Assembly: GCA_019843655.1 (NCBI GenBank) | Contig: JACDQD010000009.1 | Location: 1,121,750 to 1,185,749 of the forward strand | Source: Lethocerus indicus | Lineage: Eukaryota > Arthropoda > Insecta > Hemiptera > Belostomatidae | Length of the DNA: 64,000 bases | Reading direction: 5' to 3' | In this document: positions 57,201 through 64,000 of the stretch, piece after piece | Layout: the number at the start of each line of letters is the position of its first letter | Numbering within the stretch: the stretch's first letter is position 1 | The notes under the pieces: generated by a model | Told to the model about the DNA's origin: nothing | The model's database searches: none | What the model saw: the letters and a program-made list of their open reading frames with translations, nothing else | Position numbers and translations under genes: made by a program

Positions 57201-58296
57201 AACCCATATTATGTAGCATTTCAGCTAATCGACGCGTCGTAGAGTGTGGATTACTGTTTTAATCAGATCGTCTCTGGCCGGTTCTCGATCTTTGAGATCG
57301 AAATCTCCAGCTTTAAACCGAGCAAACTGCATTTCTGCACAACGCATATCTTGTGCTTTTCGGAAAAAGTAAAGCGTTAAATGCCTATAACGCGCTCTGT
57401 TCGCTAACGTATTCTAAGGCGTATAAAACCGAGAAAAATTAACGTATCGTAACCAAATTTTTTTCCGATATATTCAGACCTGTCCCCAAATACCACCTAT
57501 TGAAAATTGTCACGAACTTTCCGGACAACCCATTATTTTCCGACGTTCCGGGGGAAGTTGACAACATCCGAAAGGAAAGGGCGAAAACCCTTCAGCAGGA
57601 GGTCAATCCCTGCCAACCAGTTAGTGATAATTAATGTCCCGGTTCGGGGGAAAACCTTCGCTATATGCCCCAAGTACTGACTTCATTCCTAATACCACCT
57701 ATCCGGACAACCCATTATTTTCTGACGTTCCGGGGAATTGGACAACACCTGAAAGGAAAGGGTGAAAACCCTTCAGCAGGAGGTCAATCCCTGCCAACCA
57801 GTTAGTGATAATTAATGTCCCGGTTCGGGAAAACCTTCGCTATATGCCCCAAGTACTGACTTCATTCCTAATACCACCTATCCGGACAACCCATTATTTT
57901 CCGACGTTCCGGGGGAAGTGGACAACATCTGAAAGGAAAGGGTGAAAACCCTTCAGCAGGAGTCAATCCCTGCCAACCAGTTAGTGATAATTAATGTCCC
58001 GGTTCGGGGCAAAACCTTCGCTATATGCCCCAAGTACTGACTTCATTCATAATACCGCCTATTTGGACAACCCATTACAAGTGTGTTTTTCAATAGATGG
58101 GTTTAGTGGATTACAGTTTCTGTCCGGCCTCGCATTCGTCCTTCTTGAAGTAGTCGACGTTGAGCATGCACAGCTGCTTGAGGGCGGCGTAGAGGGAGGC
58201 CGGAGGCGGCGGGGGCGGCTGCGGCGGGGGCGGCGGCGGGGTCATGGCGGAGGTGGTGTTGGTGTTGTTGTTTTTGTGGTGGAGACGGGGCGCCAA
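44003..58296 (-). CDS. Hsl: Hormone-sensitive lipase
   Basis: Thirteen coding exons (from 5' to 3': 58,296-58,115; 54,885-54,658; 53,005-52,816; 52,701-52,596; 52,197-52,090; 51,724-51,535; 49,876-49,597; 48,324-48,136; 47,436-47,284; 45,890-45,740; 45,317-45,176; 44,675-44,550; 44,095-44,003) give about 712 residues, near the usual 700-800. It hydrolyses acylglycerols at lipid droplets and is a cytosolic enzyme recruited to them. The N-terminal HSL domain fills about residues 40-320; the alpha/beta-hydrolase part has [10 protein letters not shown] (about 357-366), GDSAG with nucleophile Ser431, Asp645 in LDPFLDD and His675 in LSHGF. All introns have GT-AG ends. Exon phases agree throughout except at exon 6/7, where one base appears missing. 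Introns are packed with transposon remnants. Start chosen is the first in-frame ATG; a second at 58,245 is possible. Confidence 0.95.
44550..44675 (-). CDS. Hsl: Hsl exon 12 (catalytic Asp and His)
   Basis: Acceptor TTGTTCAG, donor TCAATG|GTATGT; phase 0 at both ends, 42 codons. Contains [17 protein letters not shown] with the catalytic Asp and [13 protein letters not shown] with the catalytic His. Confidence 0.96.
45176..45317 (-). CDS. Hsl: Hsl exon 11
   Basis: Acceptor TGCGCAG, donor CTACTG|GTAAGC. Encodes [20 protein letters not shown] then [20 protein letters not shown], the conserved return to the catalytic fold. Confidence 0.94.
45372..45646. mobile_element. Foldback element in Hsl intron 10
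   Basis: Left arm GTACCTGTTTTCTGGTCTGC ... CACTTTGGATGTTTTTCGG and right arm CATCCCAAAAAACATCC ... CACACGAAATCTACGG meet at 45,520-45,530. The right arm lost the GAAAGACCGAACC segment. Confidence 0.75.
45740..45890 (-). CDS. Hsl: Hsl exon 10
   Basis: Acceptor GGTGTAG, donor GATGA|GTGAGT. Encodes [19 protein letters not shown] then [17 protein letters not shown]. Low conservation is expected in this module; phases on both sides agree. Confidence 0.85.
47284..47436 (-). CDS. Hsl: Hsl exon 9
   Basis: Acceptor ATTCAACAG, donor TTCAG|GTACGG. Encodes [20 protein letters not shown] then [15 protein letters not shown]. Variable region that replaces the regulatory insert of mammalian enzymes. Confidence 0.88.
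48136..48324 (-). CDS. Hsl: Hsl exon 8 (catalytic serine exon)
   Basis: Acceptor CCCTACAG, donor AAAG|GTTTGA. With one base from exon 7 it completes GDSAGANLN, placing the nucleophile at residue 431, followed by [17 protein letters not shown] and MDPLLPFG-like [11 protein letters not shown]. Confidence 0.97.
48355..49170. repeat. Foldback arms with a tandem duplication of about 332 bp
   Basis: The segment AAGACCGAACCGGCGAGAGG ... CAAATTTGCAATTTTAG at 48,453 recurs from about 48,781, each followed by a foldback arm (GGTCTTTTGCTAGACCGG). A third eroded arm pair is at 48,980-49,160. All within Hsl intron 7. Confidence 0.75.
49211..49260. mobile_element. Possible solitary piggyBac-type end with hairpin
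   Basis: TTAA followed by CCCTTTGACC, then a near-perfect hairpin ACCACGAGTC-T-GACTCGTGGT (49,229-49,249) inside GACCT...AGGTC. CCCTTTG after TTAA matches the ends of the element at 27,000. No opposite end was found nearby. Confidence 0.45.
49597..49876 (-). CDS. Hsl: Hsl exon 7 (oxyanion-hole exon)
   Basis: Acceptor CATTCCAG, donor GGCAG|GTAATC. Carries [40 protein letters not shown] and [10 protein letters not shown], the most conserved block of the lipase; HGGG forms the oxyanion hole. Confidence 0.97.
49905..50355. mobile_element. Foldback element with 153-bp companion module, Hsl intron 6
   Basis: Complete foldback pair (49,905-50,210) followed at 50,204-50,355 by AAATTAAAACTCGAATCTCCC ... 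GCAGGCAATAATGAATTC, the complement of 33,827-33,995 in wge. Confidence 0.75.
50385..50935 (-). repeat. Inverted duplication, arm 1 (Hsl intron 6)
   Basis: GACGCCTGAAAAGGAAGTGG, CTCTAATTGTAGACTATTG, GAGACAAAAAAAAACTCAAATCGG, then GAATAAATATCAAGTTAATAA and TACCAACTGAATGTTACAT. The whole stretch is found complemented at 53,166-53,757, including the A-tailed retroposon-like part and about 330 bases of its flank. A partial direct copy of the flank is at 51,090-51,310. Confidence 0.85.
51535..51724 (-). CDS. Hsl: Hsl exon 6
   Basis: Acceptor TTTGTTTAG. Encodes [19 protein letters not shown] then [20 protein letters not shown] and CLQFEDSEW. The only GT donor (GAATG|GTGAGT) leaves phase 2, but exon 7 needs phase 0; a missing G in the assembly would resolve it. 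Confidence 0.85.
51788..51892 (+). mobile_element. Foldback-element arm, Hsl intron 5
   Basis: Outer half-arm only: TCTAGCGAAAGACCGAACCGG ... TTCCAACCCCTCGCAGACCA, CAAAACAGGTATGTTAAAC. Confidence 0.7.
52090..52197 (-). CDS. Hsl: Hsl exon 5
   Basis: Acceptor TTTGTGCAG, donor ATGG|GTAAGC; phase 1 at both ends. Encodes [18 protein letters not shown] then [13 protein letters not shown]. The last part and donor recur as a relic at 58,741-58,794. Confidence 0.94.
52596..52701 (-). CDS. Hsl: Hsl exon 4
   Basis: Acceptor TTTCAG, donor AATG|GTATAT; phase 0 in, phase 1 out. Encodes [20 protein letters not shown] then [16 protein letters not shown]. Confidence 0.93.
52816..53005 (-). CDS. Hsl: Hsl exon 3
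   Basis: Acceptor TTGTCAG, donor TTTCAG|GTAATA. Encodes [20 protein letters not shown], then [19 protein letters not shown] and FYGRCLGFQ, in register with exon 2 and with the family. Confidence 0.95.
53049..53144. mobile_element. Eroded foldback element, Hsl intron 2
   Basis: GTAGATTTCGCGCGTTTCTG ... CGGTTCGGTCTTTC joined directly to AATCTACGGTATTCC ... GCAGACCACAAAACAGG: both outer ends with nearly all the inner arm lost. Confidence 0.65.
53166..53757 (+). repeat. Inverted duplication, arm 2 (Hsl intron 2)
   Basis: Complement of 50,385-50,935: TTTAGGTTTTTTATGTAACATTCAG ... GTTTTCCGATTTGAG ... GTTACAACTGTAAAATTATAC ... GGTCGCGTGGCCACTTCC. It contains an AT microsatellite at 53,245-53,284 not expanded to the same extent in arm 1. 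Confidence 0.85.
53816..54172. mobile_element. 357-bp mariner-type MITE with about 90-bp inverted ends
   Basis: GGGTTGACAACTAAGCAATTG ... TCTCTGCACAGATAA on the left and TTATCTGTGCAAAGATG ... GTTGTCAACCC on the right. No transposase. An AT microsatellite (54,173-54,218) starts at the right end. Located in Hsl intron 2. Confidence 0.8.
54658..54885 (-). CDS. Hsl: Hsl exon 2
   Basis: Acceptor ATTCCCAG, donor GCCAG|GTAAAA. Encodes [20 protein letters not shown], then [17 protein letters not shown] and [15 protein letters not shown], strongly conserved parts of the HSL N-terminal domain. Confidence 0.95.
54956..55372 (+). mobile_element. Complete 213-bp family-B MITE plus 240-bp core
   Basis: TTAGGTGTACCCAAAAGTAATCG (54,956) to TTTTGGGTACCCCTAA (55,168), flanked by TA. 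The 240-bp core (CGTATACTCTGCATGAACATG ... TTTAGACACGAGATAA) follows at once, as in the other two composite copies. Confidence 0.8.
55373..56557. other. Hsl intron 1, no feature recognised
   Basis: AT-rich intron sequence. No exon, RNA gene or familiar repeat found, apart from repeated short phrases such as AATTTTGCCGTGAAAAAT. Confidence 0.4.
56562..56781. mobile_element. piggyBac-type MITE, 220 bp
   Basis: CACTAGGTTTACAGGACAC on the left and GTCCATAAACCTAGTG on the right, both bordered by TTAA (56,558-56,561; 56,782-56,785). Near the right end is GGTGTCAAATTGACAC, a small palindrome. A second right end, GTGTCAAATTGACACACG ... AAACCTGGTG with TTAA, is at 56,940-56,977. Confidence 0.8.
56828..56876 (-). 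pseudogene. Relic of the end of Hsl exon 1
   Basis: Minus-strand [11 protein letters not shown] parallels [11 protein letters not shown] in exon 1, and both are followed by a T|GTAAT donor-like site. A stop codon stands just upstream in the same frame and a few bases are deleted, so it is not usable as an alternative exon. Found between two piggyBac-type right ends in intron 1. Confidence 0.7.
56982..57533 (-). mobile_element. Deleted mariner transposon, 552 bp
   Basis: Ends TTGGGTTGTCGGGAAAGTTTG and ACGAACTTTCCGGACAACCCA are mariner-type inverted repeats flanked by TA. Minus-strand remnants of a transposase C-terminal region are visible around 57,240-57,400 with stops and deletions. At 552 bp it is less than half the usual 1.3 kb. 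Inactive. Confidence 0.88.
57521..58080. repeat. About 181-bp tandem array seeded by a mariner end
   Basis: Three units starting CCGGACAACCCATTATTTTC at 57,521, 57,703 and 57,882, with a final GGACAACCCATTA at 58,065. Each contains GGAAAGGGTGAAAACCCTTC, CCTGCCAACCAGTTAGTG and CTATATGCCCCAAGTACTG. The first unit begins inside the mariner right end. The array stops about 35 bases from the Hsl exon 1 donor. Confidence 0.9.
58115..58296 (-). CDS. Hsl: Hsl exon 1
   Basis: Contains the assumed start ATG (58,296), an Asn/Thr stretch, a run of about 15 mostly proline residues, then [20 protein letters not shown], the opening of the HSL N-terminal domain. Donor AAACT|GTAATC, phase 2. GC-rich. The 5' UTR boundary upstream cannot be set. 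A degraded copy of the exon end lies at 56,828-56,876. Confidence 0.85.
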
Positions 58297-58740
58297 CAGG
58301 AAGAAGAGATAGCCGGGCAGGAGAGGGCGGACGGTCAGTCAGGCGAGCAGGCCTTCGAGCCGGCCGCTGGCCAACAGCCCCTTCAGCCGTATACCCAACT
58401 GGACGAGAGTCGCGCTGCCGCCCAACAGAGCCATCATTTCCACACGGAGACGTCCTTTCAGTGGAGGCGACGCGCACCCGCAAAGGTCTTCGAGCGCACT
58501 GGGAGGGATCGGCGGGTCATGGCCTCGCCGGGAGTCAAACACTGATATCTATCAGCTGTAGCTCCGCCCCACCATTTCATCGATTCGACGGCTCTTTTTA
58601 CATTAGAACCGTTCCTAAAGAACGGGTCTTTTCAGTCACCTGACTCACCCGTGTTGCCACCACATCATTTTTTAAATCGGGCTAAGCGTCGAAATCAATT
58701 ATCAAATATAATCGATAATGCAAAAAAAAAATGAGCTCAC

Positions 58741-58794
58741 CCGTTTCACCGAGAAACCGAAATGTTTTACAGAAATCGGCCGAAGCATATTGCG
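58741..58794 (-). pseudogene. Relic of Hsl exon 5 upstream of exon 1
   Basis: Minus-strand codons for [11 protein letters not shown] then FLGE, followed by a G|GTGAGC donor, match the last 54 bases of exon 5. Two replacements (Trp to Arg, Met to Thr) sit at otherwise conserved positions. The A-rich intron sequence beyond the donor is also similar. No other exon of a second copy is recognisable around it. Confidence 0.8.
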
Positions 58795-61375
58795 GTTAAT
58801 ATTTATTACAGGGGCCCCCCAGGTTATCGCGCGTGTTCGATATATACGTTCTTATTAACTAACTAATTTCATATTACAACAATACGGCAGTGTGAGTACA
58901 ACGCGAACCTGCACTGCCCATTTTACCTTTTCATTCTTTCATTCGCCCCACTTAAAAAAAAATATCAAGTCAGAGGGTGCAACAATTACAAATCAACCAC
59001 AATTCATATTTATATAAATTAATTACATCGCCCGAATTGTTTGGCAGTGAGGAGGAGCGAATTTGGCCCTCGCGTCCAATAACAATCGGCGGCGACCCGA
59101 TTATAAGGCAATTCCGAGTGTACAATTTGTAAAATCACATAATACGATTCGATTTCCGCCGTATTACATGTTTTTAAACTGCACTCCAAATTGAATACAC
59201 TAATCTCTTCGGAAATATTTTTTTTCGAGAGGGATTTTTTTTCGCGTTCCCTTCTCGTATTCGGCAACACTGCCACAGCTGACTCGTAACTGAAAATCGA
59301 TTACAATTAAGTTCTTTTCTCGATCCTTTCCATATTTATCGAAACTACTTGTCTCTATCTAATGCCCAATAAACTCTTCTTTCTATATTCGCTTTTAATT
59401 TTCAAAATATCGATCGACAAAATTTTCCCTGAAGAGCCGAAAGCGGACTTGTTGTGTTCGCTGTATTCATCGTTTTCCGGCCGTTTTTCTTTCGCCCGCA
59501 CAACAATTCTTATAATCTTATCTGCGCCCCGAAATATTAAACGTTTCCCGTAGATATTTATTTCTTTGCACAGTTGTGTCGGTCATTTACTGTATACCGA
59601 AAACAGCGTTGTGTGTGTGTGACCAACACAACACAGCTGTGTAAATAAATTCGACATTATTTACCCGCTCTTGTGTAACCGATAATAATAACAGAGTTTT
59701 TGTTTTTGTTGGTCTTTTAGCATTTTAAAAATTACAAAGGGCGTTTGAAATTACAATTTAGGAACTAAGATTTTAATTTTACAATTGTCCGATGAGATTT
59801 CTAAACGGACTGTATATCGTTCATATATCCTAGCCGATCTCAAAAGAGAATAATAATACAATTAACTGAACATTTTCAATTAATTAAACTTGAAGCGGAC
59901 TTGATTTTCAAGAGCATAATAAATCAGATCGAAGTTCAAGATGCGTCGGTTTCGACGAAAGAGTTCAATCGAAAAATGAACTTTGTTCCCGTCGATTCGA
60001 TGGTCTGCATTGTATTGTATTTTTTTTTCGCGGCGATAACACTCGAGAGGTAAAAAGGAAAAAGGAGGAAAAAGGTCGAAAACGCGAACCAAAATATTTA
60101 TTTAACGAGGGTCTATTCTTATCGCCGTATTCGGACGAATCGCACGGCCTTGGCCTTGTTCCGGCCGATAAATCGATGAGTGGGAGAACGAAATAAACAT
60201 TTTTCCGCTTTAAACCTCCTTTAATCTGCAGATTAACCAGTTAATGTGGGAAAGAGAACGAAAATACAAAAATTTCGCACTCGGAACTGATCCATCGAGG
60301 AAATCTGTACACTGCCCACTTGATCGGAAAGGTCGATCGTCGCCGTTCGGATTTTCGCCACCGTCGGTACCAGTATAATCCGAAGTTGCATTTTAAAAAC
60401 GTTTTTATACGTTTATTTTGTTTTTTAGCGACGGTTTTGTTCACTCCTAGGAATTAAGGAATGCCGGACCAAAGGCCGAAGAAACTCGAAATAGAAATCT
60501 GGCAATTTTCAACTCTGTAAACGATTCGGTTGAGGGGGAAAAAAAACCCCTAATTCGAAGGTTTTCGATAACGTATCGGAAATCAATTTCCGGCAGTTCT
60601 GTTTCCAATAATATATATATATTATGGAATTTTCCGACAACACAAATCGCTGTATCGAGTACACAAAAGTGGGATCTCGATTGAGTGCCTACTTGGAAGT
60701 TTTTTCTTCGTTGAATTCTATTTCAATAATTGATAAATCGACACATTTTTTTTTAGATATTGTTGAATCATTCTTTTAAATAAAATCGACTTTACCAATT
60801 ATCGGTTGATTTACATTAGCCGTCTTTGGGTTCCGTCCGGAGATTCACCGTTCACCTCGAAGATACCGAACGAGTCGATGAATTAATAAAATTCCGGTTG
60901 CTCTCAAATTCACTCTCAATATAAAATGCCAAAAGTTATCACCCCCCAGTGGCTTCTTTATCGGGGGTGGAACGCCATTGCGATTGTCGATTGTACGATA
61001 AATAAATGAATAAATTAAAAAATAAATTCCCGGAGCGAAGCATCCCGCTGTAGGGACGGTGAATCTCATTCACTCGAATATTCACTCAGAAGTGAATTCT
61101 TGGGCGATGAGTCGGACAACCCCCGTTATCGCGGCCCTGATAAGCGGCTCTAGCCGCCATTAAGTAACGAGGTATGAGGTAATTTAAAATTTTTTTTTTA
61201 CCTTCTTATTTACCAATACTGGATCGTGCAGCTGGTCGAGGATTCGATCCGAGGCTCTGGAGAGTTTTTTTTCCGGCCGTGAAATATTTTACAAGAAACC
61301 TCCCGTCGCGACCTTAGAAAAATATATCGTCCATATAATATTTAAAGCGGATTAATATTTCATAGGTACTAATGC
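58795..61375. other. Region upstream of Hsl, no gene recognised
   Basis: AT-rich intergenic DNA with only short unsupported frames. It should hold the Hsl promoter and 5' UTR, but I see no decisive core-promoter motif. Confidence 0.4.
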
Positions 61376-61600
61376 AGTTTGACATACCTGTTTTGTGGCC
61401 TACAGTAGATTTGGTCTCTCGCAGGTTTAGCGTTGCCTGTCTTCAGAAGCGGTGTCAGTCACTTCGGGCATCCTCACTACACTGTCTATTAATAAAAATT
61501 AGACTTTATTGTACAGGTGACAGTGACAGTGCAGTTGAGGAGCCCGAAAACCGACACCGCTACTGAAGACGGCGAACGGCAACTGGCGACCGAGAACCTC
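61376..61600. mobile_element. Eroded foldback element
   Basis: GACATACCTGTTTTGTGGCC ... CGTTGCCTGTCTTCAGAAGC and, inverted, GGTGACAGTGACAGTGCAG ... CACCGCTACTGAAGACGGCG. Both arms have internal deletions. Confidence 0.65.
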
Positions 61601-63606
61601 CGGGTGAATTTAACGCAATTTACTCGCCAACATCGAGTTATCTTCCTTTCGAAGTTCACGATTCTTCGCTAAAGAATTCCCAGCGTCATCGCATCGGTAT
61701 GCAGACACTGTTAATTGGTATGTTTTTAAATATGTTTGGAACGGCGCCAAATCTCACATGACCCATTTACACACGATGTACACTGATTTGCGGGCGCTAA
61801 TAATTGACAGTATAAATGGTTGGAGTGAAATGAAATGAAATGACATTTTTTGCCGACAGGTCATTGTCACCGGTAAAGCTGTATTCGCGCTGAAATGAAT
61901 TGCAGTGATGACGATAAGATGTGTCATTTTGATATGCGATGAGTTGGGGGGGGGTCAAGCGTTTGTTATCAATCGCTCTCAAAACCATCCAGGAAATGAG
62001 CTGAAAATTACGGAAATTAATTATAAATATATATAATATTATATTCAAATAATTGTATATTATTAATGAGTTTCATCATTTTAATTGCACAAACTTGTCC
62101 ACATTTTATTTTTCATTGACTGTATTTATGTATATGGGGAAACCTACTTTATTATACAGTAAAATCTATCTTAGGCCGAAACAGCAATAACCCCCGAGAA
62201 ATTCCCCATTTTATTATCAATTTATAACTGAAGAAATACAGTAAAGATATCCGTCTTGCCGACAAAAAATTTACTGGGGTTTCTAGCGATTTCGCCCTAA
62301 GACGAAGGTTTTTTATTGCACATTTTACGATATCGTTAAAGAAAATTGGGAAAACATTTTTCTCCGCAGCACAATTCGACTGTCGTGCGCTAGGAAAAAA
62401 AATACATTCGAAAAGGCCGGGATTGGATTTCAAAATTTCGTTTTCGACAAAATACGAAGTATTACTAACATTTATTTTATGTCTGTTCTATACACTGAAA
62501 TCTAAAAAGGTATTAGGGCAAATCGACAATACAATTCGCCGTCATAAACATCATCATATTGTTATAAATTAATAGAGGATCGGAATAAAGCACTCATGCG
62601 CATTCATGTTTCTCCTGTTAACATTCTTCACAATTTCAATGTAGACAATACGTTAAATATTATTATCGTTTTATATATATATATATATTTATAATTTCCT
62701 AATATAAAAGAGAGTGAAATGCTTGCAATATAACCTAAACTCTTGTATCAAACACCTATTTACAACACCAACAATTACAAAATTCAACAGTTCCGTGATT
62801 ACTACTTGCCTAAATTTTACAACGGACAAAACAGACAACTCTATGGTGTGTATGTGTGTGAAAAACCAGATAAAACTAAGATATCTGTGAGAAAATTTGT
62901 AGAACATGCACGACACAATGTACCGGAGATTTAATTTGAGTACAAAATAGCTGAATAAAGTTCATATTTTCAAATTTGTAAAAATTATGTAATCGTGTAC
63001 ATAATGAGAATTACACAGCTATTACACTCTTTTCATTTTTTTTGTACATATATCAACGACAATAGGGATTGTCGTTTAAAGTTTAATATATATATATATA
63101 CATTTATATATATATTATATAAAATTATCTCAACGACGCAAAGACAAAAACAATATCGACACACATCTATATAAAGTAAACTTCAAAATAAATTACAAAT
63201 TTATTCGCAGTTAATTCTGTTTCCTCAACTTTTTTTTTCTTCTATTCCTCCGTCTTCAACTATTAAATATAACATACCTAATTAATAATAAACATACAAT
63301 TCGCCCGCTTAGACAAAAACCTTTTTTTTTTTTTCACTATGGACCCAATAACCAGCCTCGCCTTGAGAAAAAAATTACTCAAATCTAATTGCGTAAAACA
63401 ATTATAAAACGCTAACAAATTCAAGAACCAATCGTTGCGTTTGTTATGAAAAAAAAAAAAACAGAAACAGAAAAAAAATTATTAAACGCAAGACCAAGTG
63501 CCATTAAAAATGATCCGACTGTACAGCAATTATAATATTGGAGCCCTCGAAACGCGATAAAAACAATATTTCTTTCTGTCCTATTCTTTGTCTCTAATTT
63601 AAATTT
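61601..63606 (-). other. Intergenic DNA and probable 3' UTR of the SR-protein gene
   Basis: AT-rich. No gene recognised. A 63-codon frame near 62,743 lacks any recognisable domain. The part nearest 63,606 is expected to be 3' UTR. Confidence 0.4.
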
Positions 63607-63697
63607 TTAATCGTCCTTGTTTTCGGGTGACCTGTCGCCATTTCTTTCGGGCGATCTACTCCTCGATCTGGACTTATCCTTGCTGCCCGACCTTTCC
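63607..63697 (-). CDS. SR (serine/arginine-rich) protein, terminal coding exon
   Basis: Acceptor GTGTTTCAG, one base completing a codon, then ERSGSKDKSRSRSRSPERNG followed by DRSPENKDD and TAA (63,609-63,607). Repeated Arg-Ser dipeptides are the hallmark of RS domains, which mediate protein contacts in splicing factors. The RNA-recognition motifs must be encoded upstream, to the right of the window. Which SR family member it is cannot be decided from 29 residues. Confidence 0.7.
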
Positions 63698-64000
63698 CTG
63701 AAACACACGAAAACGCGTTCATATTTCGTTGTGCACAAATATTACTAAGAGTACGCTACATTACTGACATCGGTGAGTACACTAATAACTACGGCCAATA
63801 GTTAAAACGGACCTTTGCACTGACCCAAATCTTAAATTATAATTTATTCCCAATATATGAGTAATTTATTCCCAATATATGAGTGATCTCCTTATTCGGG
63901 ATTGCAACCTAGACAGTTGATGAAATGCTATTTCAAGACATAAAGGTCATAATAAATAAAAAAAACAGGGGGGCATTTAAAACTAGGCAAATTACGATAT
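63698..64000 (-). other. Intron of the SR-protein gene
   Basis: Begins at the acceptor of the terminal exon. No further exon is recognisable before the window edge. TAATTTATTCCCAATATATG is repeated in tandem at 63,840-63,882. Confidence 0.5.

Noticed and set aside
57540..58060. GGTTCGGGG within the 181-bp units as a possible tRNA or tRNA-derived SINE
   Set aside because: No A box at the right distance and no cloverleaf could be folded.
57994..58545. Plus-strand frame of 183 codons
   Set aside because: It is the opposite strand of Hsl exon 1 and its GC-rich upstream region; no domain recognised.
62743..62934. 63-codon frame YQTPIYNTNNYKIQQFRDYY
   Set aside because: Begins at a non-ATG codon, no homology recognised and lies in the AT-rich region expected to be 3' UTR or intergenic.

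Overview
The window is eukaryotic nuclear DNA and almost certainly insect. Genes are split by short GT-AG introns, intergenic DNA is AT-rich, and transposon debris (mariner/Tc1-type, piggyBac-type, Jockey-clade LINE) and satellite DNA are abundant. I cannot place it to species. Several coding exons need one-base corrections and one run of 100 Ns is present, so the sequence looks like a draft assembly.

Layout. 1-7.6 kb: transposon fragments, copies of a foldback (palindromic) element, and short degenerate A/T-rich tandem repeats. 7.66-15.4 kb: a satellite of about 105 bp that, across the N gap, continues as a diverged, oppositely oriented relative of about 103 bp. 15.4-18.6 kb: arrays of 20-30 bp repeats. 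18.65-21.74 kb: a 42-bp satellite of roughly 70 units. 21.7-28.4 kb: more repeats, a deleted Tc1/mariner-type element and a piggyBac-type MITE. None of the open reading frames in the satellites is a gene; two repeat lengths are near multiples of three, which leaves artificial frames open.

Three protein-coding genes are supported. (1) Plus strand, 28,393-37,684: the C-terminal six coding exons of a BAH-domain chromatin protein, the insect winged eye (wge) / vertebrate TNRC18-BAHCC1 type. Its first visible exon starts mid-codon, so 5' exons lie elsewhere, perhaps beyond the satellites. (2) Minus strand, 58,296-44,003: a complete hormone-sensitive lipase (Hsl) in 13 coding exons, about 712 residues, with the HGGG oxyanion motif, the GDSAG nucleophile elbow, and the catalytic Asp and His. 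(3) Minus strand, 63,697-63,607: the last coding exon of an SR (serine/arginine-rich) protein. wge and Hsl are convergent; Hsl and the SR gene lie in tandem on the minus strand.

The most unusual observations are the inverted satellite halves meeting at the assembly gap; a foldback element family present at 14 or more loci; a long inverted duplication bracketing four Hsl exons; two relic fragments of Hsl exons (exon 5-like upstream of exon 1, exon 1-like in intron 1); a mariner end swept into a tandem array beside Hsl exon 1; and a duplicated splice donor in wge. No CRISPR, operon, rRNA or tRNA was recognised.
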